From NCBI GenBank assembly GCA_964557205.1, contig CAZKZI010000056.1, forward strand, positions 1 to 17,987: a stretch of DNA of 17,987 nt. Direction: 5' to 3'. The position numbers and the translations under genes are program-made. The notes beneath the pieces were generated by a model. That model was not told where the DNA came from and searched no databases. It worked only from the letters and a program-made list of their open reading frames with translations. This document shows positions 8,281 to 16,305 of this stretch, piece after piece (position 1 is the first letter of the stretch; the number at the start of each line of letters is the position of its first letter). The stretch is from JAQVQN01 sp964557205. Its GTDB lineage: Bacteria > Verrucomicrobiota > Kiritimatiellia > RFP12 > UBA1067.

Positions 8281-9054
8281 ATGGCTAATACCCGACAAAA
8301 AATCCATAACGGCGAGTGCGTTTTCGGCGGCTGGATGCTGATCCCCCACCCGGCCATTGCCGAAATTATGGCCGGCGAAGGCTTTGACTGGATCGCAGTC
8401 GACATGGAACATGCGGCCGTTGATCTCTCACAGATTGAACAGATTGAGCGGGCATTGCATCCTTCTGGCTGCGATCTTTTTGTGCGGCTGGACGGGGTTA
8501 ATCCGGTGCTGGCTAAACATGTTCTAGATGCCGGGGCAAAAGGTATCATCGTGCCCAATGTAATGTCCCCCGAAGACGTCGACATCATGACAGCCGCTGT
8601 GCGCTACCCGCCTCAAGGCAACCGCGGCACGTCGCTCTCAAGGGCACTGGACTACGGGCGTAACTTCGACAACTATATCCTCCAGCACAACAGCGAAGTC
8701 TTTGTTGCGGTGATGCTGGAACATGCGCTGGCCGCCGAACGCGCCGATGAGATTCTTGCGCGTCCCGGCATTGATGCAGCCTTCATCGGTCCCTATGATC
8801 TTTCCGCATCCATGGGCTTCCCCGGTAAGCTCGACCATCCGGACGTTCTTGCAGCGGAACAGAAGATTCTGGAAGCCTGTCGCCGGCAGAACATCGCGCC
8901 TGGTTACCACGTTGTACCGCCGGAAGCGGCCCGCATCCAAGAGCGGATTGATAATGGATACCGGTTTATCGGTTGCAGTCTTGACACCCAGTTGCTTATG
9001 AACGGCTGCCGTAGCTTGCTGGAAGCTCTTAGTAAACAGAGTTTAGCCCGTTGA
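8281..9054 (+). CDS. HpcH/HpaI-family class II aldolase
   Basis: Cytoplasmic metal-dependent aldolase (257 residues, usual length) expected to cleave a 2-keto-3-deoxy sugar acid to pyruvate and an aldehyde. Family members include RhmA (2-keto-3-deoxy-rhamnonate), GarL (5-keto-4-deoxy-glucarate) and HpaI. The active-site pattern is intact: H44 in VDMEH, R69 in FVRLDG, metal ligands E147 (VMLEH) and D173 (GPYDLSASMG), plus the YPPQGNRG loop at 109-116. AAGGA lies 5 bases before the ATG. The 57-base gap after dctM has no terminator, so it is probably co-transcribed. It links import of a sugar acid to central metabolism. The exact substrate cannot be read from sequence. Confidence 0.9.
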   Translation: MANTRQKIHNGECVFGGWMLIPHPAIAEIMAGEGFDWIAVDMEHAAVDLSQIEQIERALHPSGCDLFVRLDGVNPVLAKHVLDAGAKGIIVPNVMSPEDVDIMTAAVRYPPQGNRGTSLSRALDYGRNFDNYILQHNSEVFVAVMLEHALAAERADEILARPGIDAAFIGPYDLSASMGFPGKLDHPDVLAAEQKILEACRRQNIAPGYHVVPPEAARIQERIDNGYRFIGCSLDTQLLMNGCRSLLEALSKQSLAR

Positions 9055-9081
9055 AACAGAGCCTTGATAAGGAATGTCATT

Positions 9082-10092
9082 TTGAAAAGCATCGTACTTG
9101 TAACTCAGGCTGAATACAACAAAGCCGTATCGGTCTTTGCCAATGCGCCGGAACTGGATTGCCAGCCCGTTTCCCCCGATGAAAGCACTCTGGCTGAAGC
9201 GATCCGTTCCACCAGATGCCGAGCCGTCGTGCTGGGTGTGGATCTGTATCACAGTGATCTCTATCAAGCGCTAGCCAAAAATGCAGGGGAGCACGGCGCA
9301 CTGATTGTCCGTTTCGGCTTTGGAACAGACGGCATCAATAAACCGCTTGCAAAAGCCAAAGGGATCACGCTGGTCAATACACCGGTCGACATCCAGACCA
9401 GTGTTGCCGAGTTGACCCTTTTTCACATCGGTTCCCTCATGCGCCAGCTCCCGCGCCTGGATGCAGCCATCCGTAATGGGGGCTTTACGTCCCTTCGCGG
9501 ACGTGAGCTCTGCGGACAGACGGCGCTGATCATCGGCGGTGGTAGGATCGGACTCAAAGTGATGCGCATGCTGCATCTGGGATTCGGTGTGCGCACAATG
9601 ATTTGTGACACCATCCCGGAGACAGAGTGGCTTGCCAGAACAGGTCATTCGCGGCAGATGCTGCACGAAACCTTTGGCTTTGAGAACTACTCACAAGACC
9701 TGAACGTATTACTCCCGCAGGCGGATATCGTCAGTATCCATCTACCGCTCACTCCGGAAACAACAAATCTGATCGGTACGGCTCAACTCGCGCAGATGAA
9801 ACCGGGCAGTGTCCTGCTCAATATGGGGCGCGGAGGAATTGTAGATGAAGCTGCACTTTACGATGCACTGAGATCCGGTCATCTGGCAGGGGCGGCCACC
9901 GATGTATTCGTCAAAGAACCCTACACGCCTGTTTCCCCCGATAAAGATCTGCGGAGGCTCGATAACATCGTACTTACGCCGCACTGCGGGTCGGACACCG
10001 TTGAAGCCAATGCCCGCATGGGATCATCCGCTGTCAGCCAGGTATCCGACTTTTTATCAGGAATGATAGCAGAGCTGTGCATTGTTGACTGA
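9082..10092 (+). CDS. D-isomer-specific 2-hydroxyacid dehydrogenase
   Basis: Cytoplasmic NAD(P)-dependent oxidoreductase interconverting a 2-keto acid and a D-2-hydroxyacid, about 336 residues. The Rossmann motif G152-x-G154-x-x-G157 (IIGGGRIG) and the catalytic triad of the family are all present: R250 (NMGRGG), E279 (VKEP) and H301 (TPHCGS). NTPVDIQTSVAELTL is the typical N-terminal hinge region. I chose TTG at 9082 because AAGGA (9069-9073) is 8 bases upstream and the protein then begins MKSIVLVTQ; an upstream TTG at 9064 would put that binding site inside the gene. It follows the aldolase after 27 bases, so it may process the aldehyde or keto product (for example a glyoxylate/hydroxypyruvate type reaction), which is inference. 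Confidence 0.88.
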   Translation: MKSIVLVTQAEYNKAVSVFANAPELDCQPVSPDESTLAEAIRSTRCRAVVLGVDLYHSDLYQALAKNAGEHGALIVRFGFGTDGINKPLAKAKGITLVNTPVDIQTSVAELTLFHIGSLMRQLPRLDAAIRNGGFTSLRGRELCGQTALIIGGGRIGLKVMRMLHLGFGVRTMICDTIPETEWLARTGHSRQMLHETFGFENYSQDLNVLLPQADIVSIHLPLTPETTNLIGTAQLAQMKPGSVLLNMGRGGIVDEAALYDALRSGHLAGAATDVFVKEPYTPVSPDKDLRRLDNIVLTPHCGSDTVEANARMGSSAVSQVSDFLSGMIAELCIVD

Positions 10093-10340
10093 CGAGGCAA
10101 CTTAAACGCTGAACGTCGAAAGAGAGGGAAAGGAGGTTTGAGAGTTTGAGAACACGCGAAAGTCGCGAAAATAGAATCAGAAAACATCAGATGGGGAACC
10201 AAACAGATGTATGATTCTAACGGCAGGAGTAACCAGAGACCAGTATCCAACAACCAGCACCGCTGCGCCTGGCATGCCACTTGGCGGTTTAAGGCGCAGC
10301 TTCAATAGTGTATTAAATCATGAATAAGGAGAAATGGATT
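10093..10340 (+). promoter_or_regulatory. 248-base gap with small repeats, before the sialidase gene
   Basis: No gene is visible. The gap holds short direct repeats (GTTTGAGA then GTTTGAGA near 10136-10150; CGCGAAA twice near 10155-10170), a CCAG/CCAA-rich stretch near 10232-10260, and a perfect 9-base inverted repeat (10262-10300, listed separately). I see no strong promoter. The gap suggests that the sialidase, dctP and DUF4091 genes form a separate transcription unit from the aldolase and dehydrogenase genes. Confidence 0.4.
10262..10300 (+). terminator. Possible terminator-like stem-loop
   Basis: GCTGCGCCT (10262-10270) pairs perfectly with AGGCGCAGC (10292-10300) around a 21-base loop, which contains a further self-complementary GGCATGCC. 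No T-tract follows, so this is a strong stem but not a classical intrinsic terminator. It sits about 40 bases before the sialidase start, after the dehydrogenase gene. Confidence 0.35.
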
Positions 10341-11723
10341 ATGAGTATCAACAAAATCAATCTGCGTTTGAAGGGGATCGCAGTTGCGGCTTGCCTTGTG
10401 TCGCTTTACTTTTCGGCAACCGCTGCCCCCAATCCTAATTTCATCGCAACACCCGCCGATCTCAAGGCACGCATATCCAAGCAGCTCCATATCACCAAGC
10501 CTGACTTCGTGGTTTTCGTGCCAGAGGTTACCGATACCGGCGTCAACGACACGGGCAACGAACATTTCCTCGTCTTTGACGGACCGGACGGGTCGCTGAT
10601 GGCGGTCTGGACCCAAAGCTCCGCCGAGGCGCAGCCCGACCAGCACATCGCCTACGCACGCAGTGATGACGAGGGCAAGACGTGGACCAAGCCGCGCATC
10701 ATCGCCGGCCCGAAGAAACCCGGCGATGGTCACATGGCCAGCTGGGGTTATCCGCTTGTCAGTAAGTCTGGCCGCATTTATGTTCTCTACAGTCAGCATA
10801 TCGGAAGGGTTGATAATTTTCCGCATCACACCGGCTGGCTGCACGGCATCTACAGTGATGACAACGGTGCCACATGGTCGAAGCCCCAGAATGTTACCAT
10901 GCGTCGCAGTATTCATGATAACCCTGACAAGACCATGCCGCCCAATGTTCTCTGCTGGCAGAAACCGAACCGTCTTGGCAAGGATGGAAAATACTTTGCA
11001 GGTGTCACTCGCTGGACCAGCTTTGCTGTGACCAAACCCCCAACGAAATCGTGGATGTCCGCCGATGCACGGACTGAGTTCATGCGCTTTGAAAACATCG
11101 ATGCCAATCCCGAACCGAAAGACATCAAAATTTCCTGGTTTGCGTTTAACGAAAAAGCCCTCTCTGTGCCCTACCCCGGTCATCCCGAGGTCAGCGCCTG
11201 CCAGGAACCCTCGGTTGTCAAACTTCCGGATGGACGTCTTTTTTGCACGATGCGTACCGTGTCCGGCAGCCCTCACTGGAGCGTGAGTGCCGACATCGGC
11301 GAAACCTGGACCCAGCCGCGTCCTCTGCTGCGTAAGGATGGCGGCGCACCGCTTCTGCATCCGCTTTCTCCCTGCCCCATGTATGATGTAGGAGGCAACA
11401 CCGCTGGCAGCGGAAATTACGTGCTCTTTATCCATAACCACGATGGGCACTATAAAAACTTCGGTCCACGGGACAGCAGCAATCACCGCCGTCCAATTCA
11501 TATTGTACGAGGTCATTTCAAAGCGGGTGCTGAGCAGCCGGTCTGGTTTGATGAACCTGAGCTGTTTATGGATCACGATGGCGTCAGTCTCGGCAAACCA
11601 GGAACCAACGGGCGCACGGATCTTGCTCTCTATGCCAGCTTTACGGTCCGCAATGGCGTGCCTGTGCTCTGGTACCCAGACCGTAAGTTCTTCTTGCTTG
11701 GACGCATCATCGGCAAGGAGTAG
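10341..11723 (+). CDS. Secreted sialidase-fold (BNR/Asp-box) glycosidase
   Basis: Predicted exported six-bladed beta-propeller enzyme of the sialidase superfamily, 460 residues. Residues 1-29 form a signal peptide ending ATAA. Three Asp-boxes (S-x-D-x-G-x-T-W) are exact: S108-W115 (SDDEGKTW), S172-W179 (SDDNGATW) and S316-W323 (SADIGETW). Between them EPSVVKLPDGRLFCTMRT carries an Arg as in the sialidase active-site region. I chose the ATG at 10341 because AAGGAG (10326-10331) is 9 bases upstream and the signal peptide then starts correctly; the ATG at 10320 has no binding site. A GH33 neuraminidase is one possibility, but many environmental members of this fold act on other acidic sugars, so sialic acid should not be assumed. 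A 424-codon antisense frame is a shadow. An in-frame 20-codon open stretch follows the TAG stop. Confidence 0.8.
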   Translation: MSINKINLRLKGIAVAACLVSLYFSATAAPNPNFIATPADLKARISKQLHITKPDFVVFVPEVTDTGVNDTGNEHFLVFDGPDGSLMAVWTQSSAEAQPDQHIAYARSDDEGKTWTKPRIIAGPKKPGDGHMASWGYPLVSKSGRIYVLYSQHIGRVDNFPHHTGWLHGIYSDDNGATWSKPQNVTMRRSIHDNPDKTMPPNVLCWQKPNRLGKDGKYFAGVTRWTSFAVTKPPTKSWMSADARTEFMRFENIDANPEPKDIKISWFAFNEKALSVPYPGHPEVSACQEPSVVKLPDGRLFCTMRTVSGSPHWSVSADIGETWTQPRPLLRKDGGAPLLHPLSPCPMYDVGGNTAGSGNYVLFIHNHDGHYKNFGPRDSSNHRRPIHIVRGHFKAGAEQPVWFDEPELFMDHDGVSLGKPGTNGRTDLALYASFTVRNGVPVLWYPDRKFFLLGRIIGKE

Positions 11724-11759
11724 CTTGCCCCTGCCGCTGAAAAGGCCGCCCCGGTGTCG

Positions 11760-11880
11760 TCAGCCGCTAATCCGGTTACCGACTAGAAACGGAGCAACTC
11801 CGATGCTGAGAAGCCACCATTCCGGTTCAATGCCCTCAGGCAGATTCTCGATACGCAGGGTGTTGTTGTCGACCCGTAAA
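11760..11880 (-). pseudogene. Possible antisense gene remnant between sialidase and dctP
   Basis: Read leftward, this stretch gives about 40 residues that look coding: VDNNTLRIENLPEGIEPEWW continuing into LLSIGVAPFLVGNRISG and a stop. Tryptophan pairs, balanced hydrophobicity and ordinary codons are unlike the chance frames around it. Upstream, the frame merges into the complement of the dctP signal region and loses sense, so at most a C-terminal scrap survives. I do not recognise the family. It may equally be a chance frame. Confidence 0.3.
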
Positions 11881-12963
11881 ATGAATATTATGAAAACATC
11901 TCTGTTAACAGGACGACGCAGCATGTCGTCCGTATCCGCTCTTATCGCAGTGCGCCTGTCTGCCACCTGTGCCATGCTTGATTTGCTATTTATGCTGACA
12001 TTGATCTGCGGCTGTGGATGCAATGAGACACAGCCGAAGATTGTGCGGATTGCCTATGTATCGGGACCCTCTGAACTTCTGCATCAGGCCGCACTTCGCT
12101 TTGCAGATCAGGTCAAAATCGGATCCGACGGGAAAATGATAGTACGCCTTTATCCCAGCGGTCAGCTGGGTAATGAGCGCGAACTTATCGAAGGATTGAA
12201 ACTGGGCAGCGTTGATATGATTGTGACTGGACTGGCGATTATCGGCTGGTATGCACCCGAGTACGGAGCCTTTGAGGCGCCCTTTCTCTGGCGCGACTAC
12301 GCCCATGTCGAATATGTATGGAACGGAGCCATTGGCGAAGAGGTTCGTCGCGTTATACAGAAAAATTCGGGCGCACGGCTGATGCAGCCCTGGTTCCGCG
12401 GACCCCGCTACCTCACGACCACCTCACGCAAGGTGCAGACTCTGGAGGATCTTAAGGGGCTCAAGCTGCGCGTTCCTGAACTCGATATCTACATGAAATC
12501 GTGGCAGGTCTTCGGAGCCAATGTCACTCCGATCCCCTTTACCGATATCTTTATGGCACTCAAACTAGGGGTGGTGGAGGGACAGGAGAACCCACTTGCT
12601 ACAATTTGCGCCAATCATTTGCAGGAGGTACAGAAATACATAATGGAGACGCGCCATCTGATCAGCTTCTATGTGCCGTCCATTGGACCAAACTTGGAGC
12701 GTCGTTTTACCTCTGAGGAACGCGAACTTCTATTGCGGGTTTTGGACGATACAACCCGCTGGCATAATCTTGAGGTCGAGCGTGCTGAAGCCGGTTACCG
12801 CCAGAAACTGGAGGCGGACGGAGCTGAGTTTGTTGCCATTGATCCTGAACTATTTCGGGAATTAGCTCGCGAGCGGATTCCACTGCAGTTTGAGAAAGTT
12901 TGGAAACCCGGACTTTACAAGCTGATCAGCGAGAGCTGTTCTAAAATGTATGAGAACCTGTAA
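11881..12963 (+). CDS. dctP: TRAP transporter solute receptor (DctP family), probable lipoprotein
   Basis: Extracytoplasmic receptor that binds the substrate and delivers it to DctQM. From IVRIAYVSGP onward it is a full DctP domain: LYPSGQLGNERELIEGLKLG, FEAPFLWRDYAHV, GPRYLTTTSRKVQTLEDLKG with LKLRVPE, and GVVEGQENPLAT. R197 in LKLRVPE is the Arg that in this family pairs with the ligand carboxylate, so the substrate is probably an organic or sugar acid. The N terminus has a long hydrophobic stretch ending LICGCGC, most likely a lipoprotein signal (I-C-G-C), though not a perfect lipobox. The start is uncertain: ATG 11881 and 11890 lack a clear binding site, ATG 11923 has AGGA 9 bases upstream. 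The frame remains open back to 11443, but that part lies within the sialidase gene and is not coding. It lies three genes away from dctQM. Confidence 0.85.
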   Translation: MNIMKTSLLTGRRSMSSVSALIAVRLSATCAMLDLLFMLTLICGCGCNETQPKIVRIAYVSGPSELLHQAALRFADQVKIGSDGKMIVRLYPSGQLGNERELIEGLKLGSVDMIVTGLAIIGWYAPEYGAFEAPFLWRDYAHVEYVWNGAIGEEVRRVIQKNSGARLMQPWFRGPRYLTTTSRKVQTLEDLKGLKLRVPELDIYMKSWQVFGANVTPIPFTDIFMALKLGVVEGQENPLATICANHLQEVQKYIMETRHLISFYVPSIGPNLERRFTSEERELLLRVLDDTTRWHNLEVERAEAGYRQKLEADGAEFVAIDPELFRELARERIPLQFEKVWKPGLYKLISESCSKMYENL

Positions 12964-12976
12964 GGATTTGTTCGGA

Positions 12977-12996
12977 CTGCCTGCGGGTGCAGGTGG
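12977..12996 (+). other. Hairpin after dctP
   Basis: CCTGC (12980-12984) and GCAGG (12989-12993) pair around GGGT, extended by two G-T wobbles and a C-G pair to 12977-12996. An A-rich run follows, not a T-run, so it may stabilise the dctP transcript or mark a processing site and is not an intrinsic terminator. Confidence 0.3.
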
Positions 12997-13096
12997 AAAA
13001 GGTAAAGTACAAGAATCAAGGGTTGTTCTTCGCGCGCTCCCCTGTCTGAAAGCTACCAGGCGAGGCGAGGTTACCCCTGAAGGAGCATAAAGAAGC

Positions 13097-16000
13097 ATGA
13101 GGACATGGCATTGGGTCGCGGCTTTTCAGGGACTGGTCTTCGTGGTGACGGCTTTGCCGCCGACTCCCGAGACGGTTGATGCCACGGGGACGGCTCTTGT
13201 CGCCAACGGGGGATTTGAACAGGGCGGTACCTTGCCCGAAGTCTGGTCCCGGCATCCGGGGCGGAACAACGGGCTGAATCTGCACCTTCGCGACACGGCT
13301 GTCGCGCACTCTGGAAAAGCGTCGGGTAAGCTGGTCTACCTCGATCCGATCGAGGGTGCCAATCAGGCACCCGTCCAGTGGACGAAATACAGAGTGCCGG
13401 TCGAGGGCGAGTCGAGCATCCTGTTTGCCGGCTGGATCCGTTCGGAGGGCGTACGCAACGGCCGGGCCGGCATGCATTTCTACGATCGGGATGGCCGACA
13501 TCTCGGTTTCCAGCCTGTCCTATGCCCGACTGGCAGCGAAGGTGTCTGGATGCCGTTTGAGCAGATCGTCGACTTGCCGGGGGCCACCGCCAGAATCGGT
13601 GTGGCTCTCTATGCCGCGCGTGGCGGCAGCATCTGGTATGACGACATCGTGGTTCTCGGCACACCTGCGGTCGATGCGCCGCGAGGCACACCGATTCTGG
13701 ACGGCGTGATTGAGGGGGACATCTGGAAACAGGAGGGACGGATCAGCGCGTTCGTGCGTCACACGGGCCAAAGTGTCGCGACCGAAGGCACACGGGCTTG
13801 GATCGCTTACGACGACGACGCGCTCTACGTGGCTTTCGACTGTCCGCACGCAGCTGGTGCGAAACTGAAGCTCGACGCTGCGGCCCGGGACAGTGCTACC
13901 TGGCGCGATGACAGTATCGAGGTCTTTCTCGATACTGGCTATGATCACCAGACCTATGTCCACTTCTGTGTCAACGCCGCCGGCGTTTTACGTGATTCGT
14001 GGGGTCGGAAAGCGGGATGGAACAGCGGTGCCAAGGCGGTGACACAACGGCAGGCCGACCGTTGGACTGTGGAGCTGGCGATTCCCTACGCTGATCTGCA
14101 AATGACTCTGCGCACAGGTGGCACATGGGGGATCAACCTGGTCCGGAACGACTGCGTGAACGGGGAGACTATGACGTGGTCGCTCGGGGGTTTCCACCGG
14201 CCCGGCCGGTTTGGCAGAGTTCGCTTGAATCCCGACCTGCGCCCGTATTTGCGGTCAGCCTTGGCACGGGAAATCGCACGCATCGAGGCACACAATGCCG
14301 CTCTGATGCGTACGTTCGACACGGCGGGTCTTAACGCTGCCGCAGCTCCGGCAACCTTCGCGCTGCTGACTGAGTTCAGGCAGGCCTTGACAGGCCTGCG
14401 CAGTGATCTGGACGACGGTCTGTCGCGCGTTGCCTGGCAGAACCTTGGCGATCGCATCGCAGCGTCCGAGGAACTGCTCGCAAAGGCTCGTGCGGCAGCG
14501 GTGGCAATCTGGTTTGGAGATGCTGGAGACGCTCCGTTCGCCGTGCGCGTCTCCGATTCCCTGCGCAAGATCCGCCGGGACGGTAATGTCGTGGATGCGG
14601 ATGCGGAACTGCCCCGAGAGGTCGCACTACAGGCAGCCCGGGACGAAGCCGAGTCGTTCCAACTGGTGTTAGTTCCAGGGCGACAGCCCCCCGCGCAGGT
14701 CATGGTCACACCCGGCGCACTGAGTGGCCCTGGCGGTAGCATACCTATTTCTTGGAGCCGTGTCGGCTATGTCGAGACCGGCACTCCGTGCGGTTTTACG
14801 CCGGACTACGTGGGCTGGTGGCCCGACATTCTCCTGCCTGCCGGACCGGTACCGCTGCGGCCCAAGGAGCGCCAGCCTCTCTGGTTCCGTGTCGAGGTGC
14901 CGGCCGATGCCGCGCCGGGCAACTACACCGGATCCGTTAAAATCCGGTCGCAGGAGCATGCGGTCAGCATCCCGGTGGCCCTGCGCGTCCGCAGGTTCCG
15001 CCTGCCGCGGCCGGGAACTCTCCCGTGCGCCTTCGGTCTGTACGCCCCGATCCTTTCGCGCTACTACCACGGGAAGACCCCGTATAAGAAGGCAATGCCG
15101 CCGGAAGTCTACCGGCGCTGGATCGATTTCATGGTTCGTTACCGGCTCACGCCCAAGAATGTCGCCAACGAGTACCATGGCCGCCAGAACCGCGAGGGGA
15201 TCGAGGTGCCCGATCTCTCCGCGCTGAACCTGCTCNNNNNNNNNNAACCGTCCAAGACCGGATTTCCGCCCTACTCGTTCTGCGTCTTCCGCCTACCCGG
15301 CTGGGGTAAGGGCAAGCCGAAAGGCGATCCCCAGGCGGTCTTGAACCGACTGGGGGCGAACTTTGCCGAGTACGAGCGACTGGGTCTGCCTTCGTCCGCG
15401 TATATCTACGGAATCGATGAGCCGGTTACGAACGCTTACCCGTTTGTGAGGGAAATCTACGGCAAGATCCGCAGTCTCGCGCCGCGCTACCCGATCATGC
15501 AGACCGTGAACCATAGCGTTCCTAAAGAGCTGGTGAACCTAGTGGATATCTGGTGTCCGATGTCGGAGCGTCTGGCCGACAACATGGCGTTCTACCAAAA
15601 ACGGCTTGCCGCCGGGGACAGGCTTTGGCTCTACGTGTGCTGCGAACCAAGACCGCCGTACGCTAATTTTTTTATCGACGAGCCCGCCATTGATCACCGT
15701 ATACTCTTCTGGCAAGCTTGGCAAACGGGGTGCAGCGGGGTTCTTTACTGGTGCGTTTGCTACTGGAACGGACTGCCCGGGCCCGCCACCGGCACCGAGT
15801 CGTTTCTGAGCCAACCCGTGCGCCTTGCGCAGCATCTTGACACCTACCGCAAATACGGCGTTAACGGAGACGGGCTTCTCATCTGGCCCGGCCCGGACAT
15901 GACTCCCTATCCCTCCGTGCGCCTTGAAGTGATCCGCGACGGTATCGAGGATTACGAATACCTTGCCCTGCTCAAGCGATGCGTTACTGCGGCGGAACGC

Positions 16001-16186
16001 CTGCCGGCCGGGACAAGGCCGTCAGCCGCCCGGATTGAGCACGCCCGCAGGCTCTGCTCCGTCCCCGAGACCATCTCGCGCACCTTCACCGACTTCGCCA
16101 AGAACTCGGACATTCTCTTGCGCCGCCGGGCGGACGTGGCCGATGCCATCGAAGATATACTGAAGGCTTTGGAGGAACAGCCGTAG
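13097..16186 (+). CDS. Secreted multi-domain protein: CBM-like, CBM9-like and DUF4091 glycoside-hydrolase-type domain (interrupted by an assembly gap)
   Basis: Large predicted exported protein of about 1029 residues. It starts with a short signal-like hydrophobic stretch (1-20). Residues 32-187 resemble a CBM_4_9 sandwich (NGGFEQGG ... IWYDDIVV). Residues 198-375 form a CBM9-like domain (ILDGVIEGDIWK ... WIAYDDDALYVAF ... WRDDSIEVFLD ... WTVELAIPYADL). About 380-465 is a helical linker. From about 480 to the end is the DUF4091-type module: ESFQLVLVPG, VEVPADAAPGNYTGSVKIRS, YGIDEP (D774, E775), and the diagnostic C-terminal SVRLEVIRDGIEDYEYLALL. DUF4091 proteins have a TIM-barrel look, and D774/E775 resemble a glycosidase acid pair, but no activity is established. 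AAGGAG is 12 bases before the ATG. Ten N bases fall at residues 714-717; the frame continues after them, yet the real gap length is unknown. GC content is much higher than at the window ends. Confidence 0.82.
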   Translation: MRTWHWVAAFQGLVFVVTALPPTPETVDATGTALVANGGFEQGGTLPEVWSRHPGRNNGLNLHLRDTAVAHSGKASGKLVYLDPIEGANQAPVQWTKYRVPVEGESSILFAGWIRSEGVRNGRAGMHFYDRDGRHLGFQPVLCPTGSEGVWMPFEQIVDLPGATARIGVALYAARGGSIWYDDIVVLGTPAVDAPRGTPILDGVIEGDIWKQEGRISAFVRHTGQSVATEGTRAWIAYDDDALYVAFDCPHAAGAKLKLDAAARDSATWRDDSIEVFLDTGYDHQTYVHFCVNAAGVLRDSWGRKAGWNSGAKAVTQRQADRWTVELAIPYADLQMTLRTGGTWGINLVRNDCVNGETMTWSLGGFHRPGRFGRVRLNPDLRPYLRSALAREIARIEAHNAALMRTFDTAGLNAAAAPATFALLTEFRQALTGLRSDLDDGLSRVAWQNLGDRIAASEELLAKARAAAVAIWFGDAGDAPFAVRVSDSLRKIRRDGNVVDADAELPREVALQAARDEAESFQLVLVPGRQPPAQVMVTPGALSGPGGSIPISWSRVGYVETGTPCGFTPDYVGWWPDILLPAGPVPLRPKERQPLWFRVEVPADAAPGNYTGSVKIRSQEHAVSIPVALRVRRFRLPRPGTLPCAFGLYAPILSRYYHGKTPYKKAMPPEVYRRWIDFMVRYRLTPKNVANEYHGRQNREGIEVPDLSALNLLXXXXPSKTGFPPYSFCVFRLPGWGKGKPKGDPQAVLNRLGANFAEYERLGLPSSAYIYGIDEPVTNAYPFVREIYGKIRSLAPRYPIMQTVNHSVPKELVNLVDIWCPMSERLADNMAFYQKRLAAGDRLWLYVCCEPRPPYANFFIDEPAIDHRILFWQAWQTGCSGVLYWCVCYWNGLPGPATGTESFLSQPVRLAQHLDTYRKYGVNGDGLLIWPGPDMTPYPSVRLEVIRDGIEDYEYLALLKRCVTAAERLPAGTRPSAARIEHARRLCSVPETISRTFTDFAKNSDILLRRRADVADAIEDILKALEEQP
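15236..15245. other. Assembly gap (ten N)
   Basis: Ten unknown bases inside the DUF4091 module. Ten is a common placeholder length for scaffold joins, so the true missing length may differ and the two sides could in principle come from different copies. Both sides read as the same protein family in the same frame. Confidence 0.95.
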
Positions 16187-16219
16187 GCAGGTGGAGGTCA
16201 TGCCGACTTCGCTGGTTTC

Positions 16220-16257
16220 GCGCGATCTGCCCCCGTCCCTTGGCAGACTGAACGCGC
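16220..16257. terminator. Two-part stem-loop between convergent genes
   Basis: GCGCG (16220-16224) pairs with CGCGC (16253-16257), and inside it TCTGCC (16226-16231) pairs with GGCAGA (16242-16247) around a ten-base loop. It lies just after the DUF4091 stop and faces the leftward lactonase locus, so a bidirectional terminator role is reasonable. There is no T-tract. Confidence 0.4.
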
Positions 16258-16305
16258 CCCTGTATTGAAGCAGTTCCGACAACCTCTCGTATGCCGCTTG
16301 AGTCG

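Noticed and set aside
10250..10305. Possible integron attC-like site
   Set aside because: The inverted repeat has no proper R'/R'' consensus boxes, no cassette array and no integrase nearby.
10302..11576. 424-codon antisense frame opposite the sialidase gene
   Set aside because: The plus strand carries a signal peptide and three exact Asp-boxes; the antisense product shows no motif and is a by-product of codon bias.
11443..11880. Upstream extension of the dctP frame into the sialidase gene
   Set aside because: The added residues are Ser/Arg/Pro-rich without domain character and overlap the sialidase coding region by about 280 bases.
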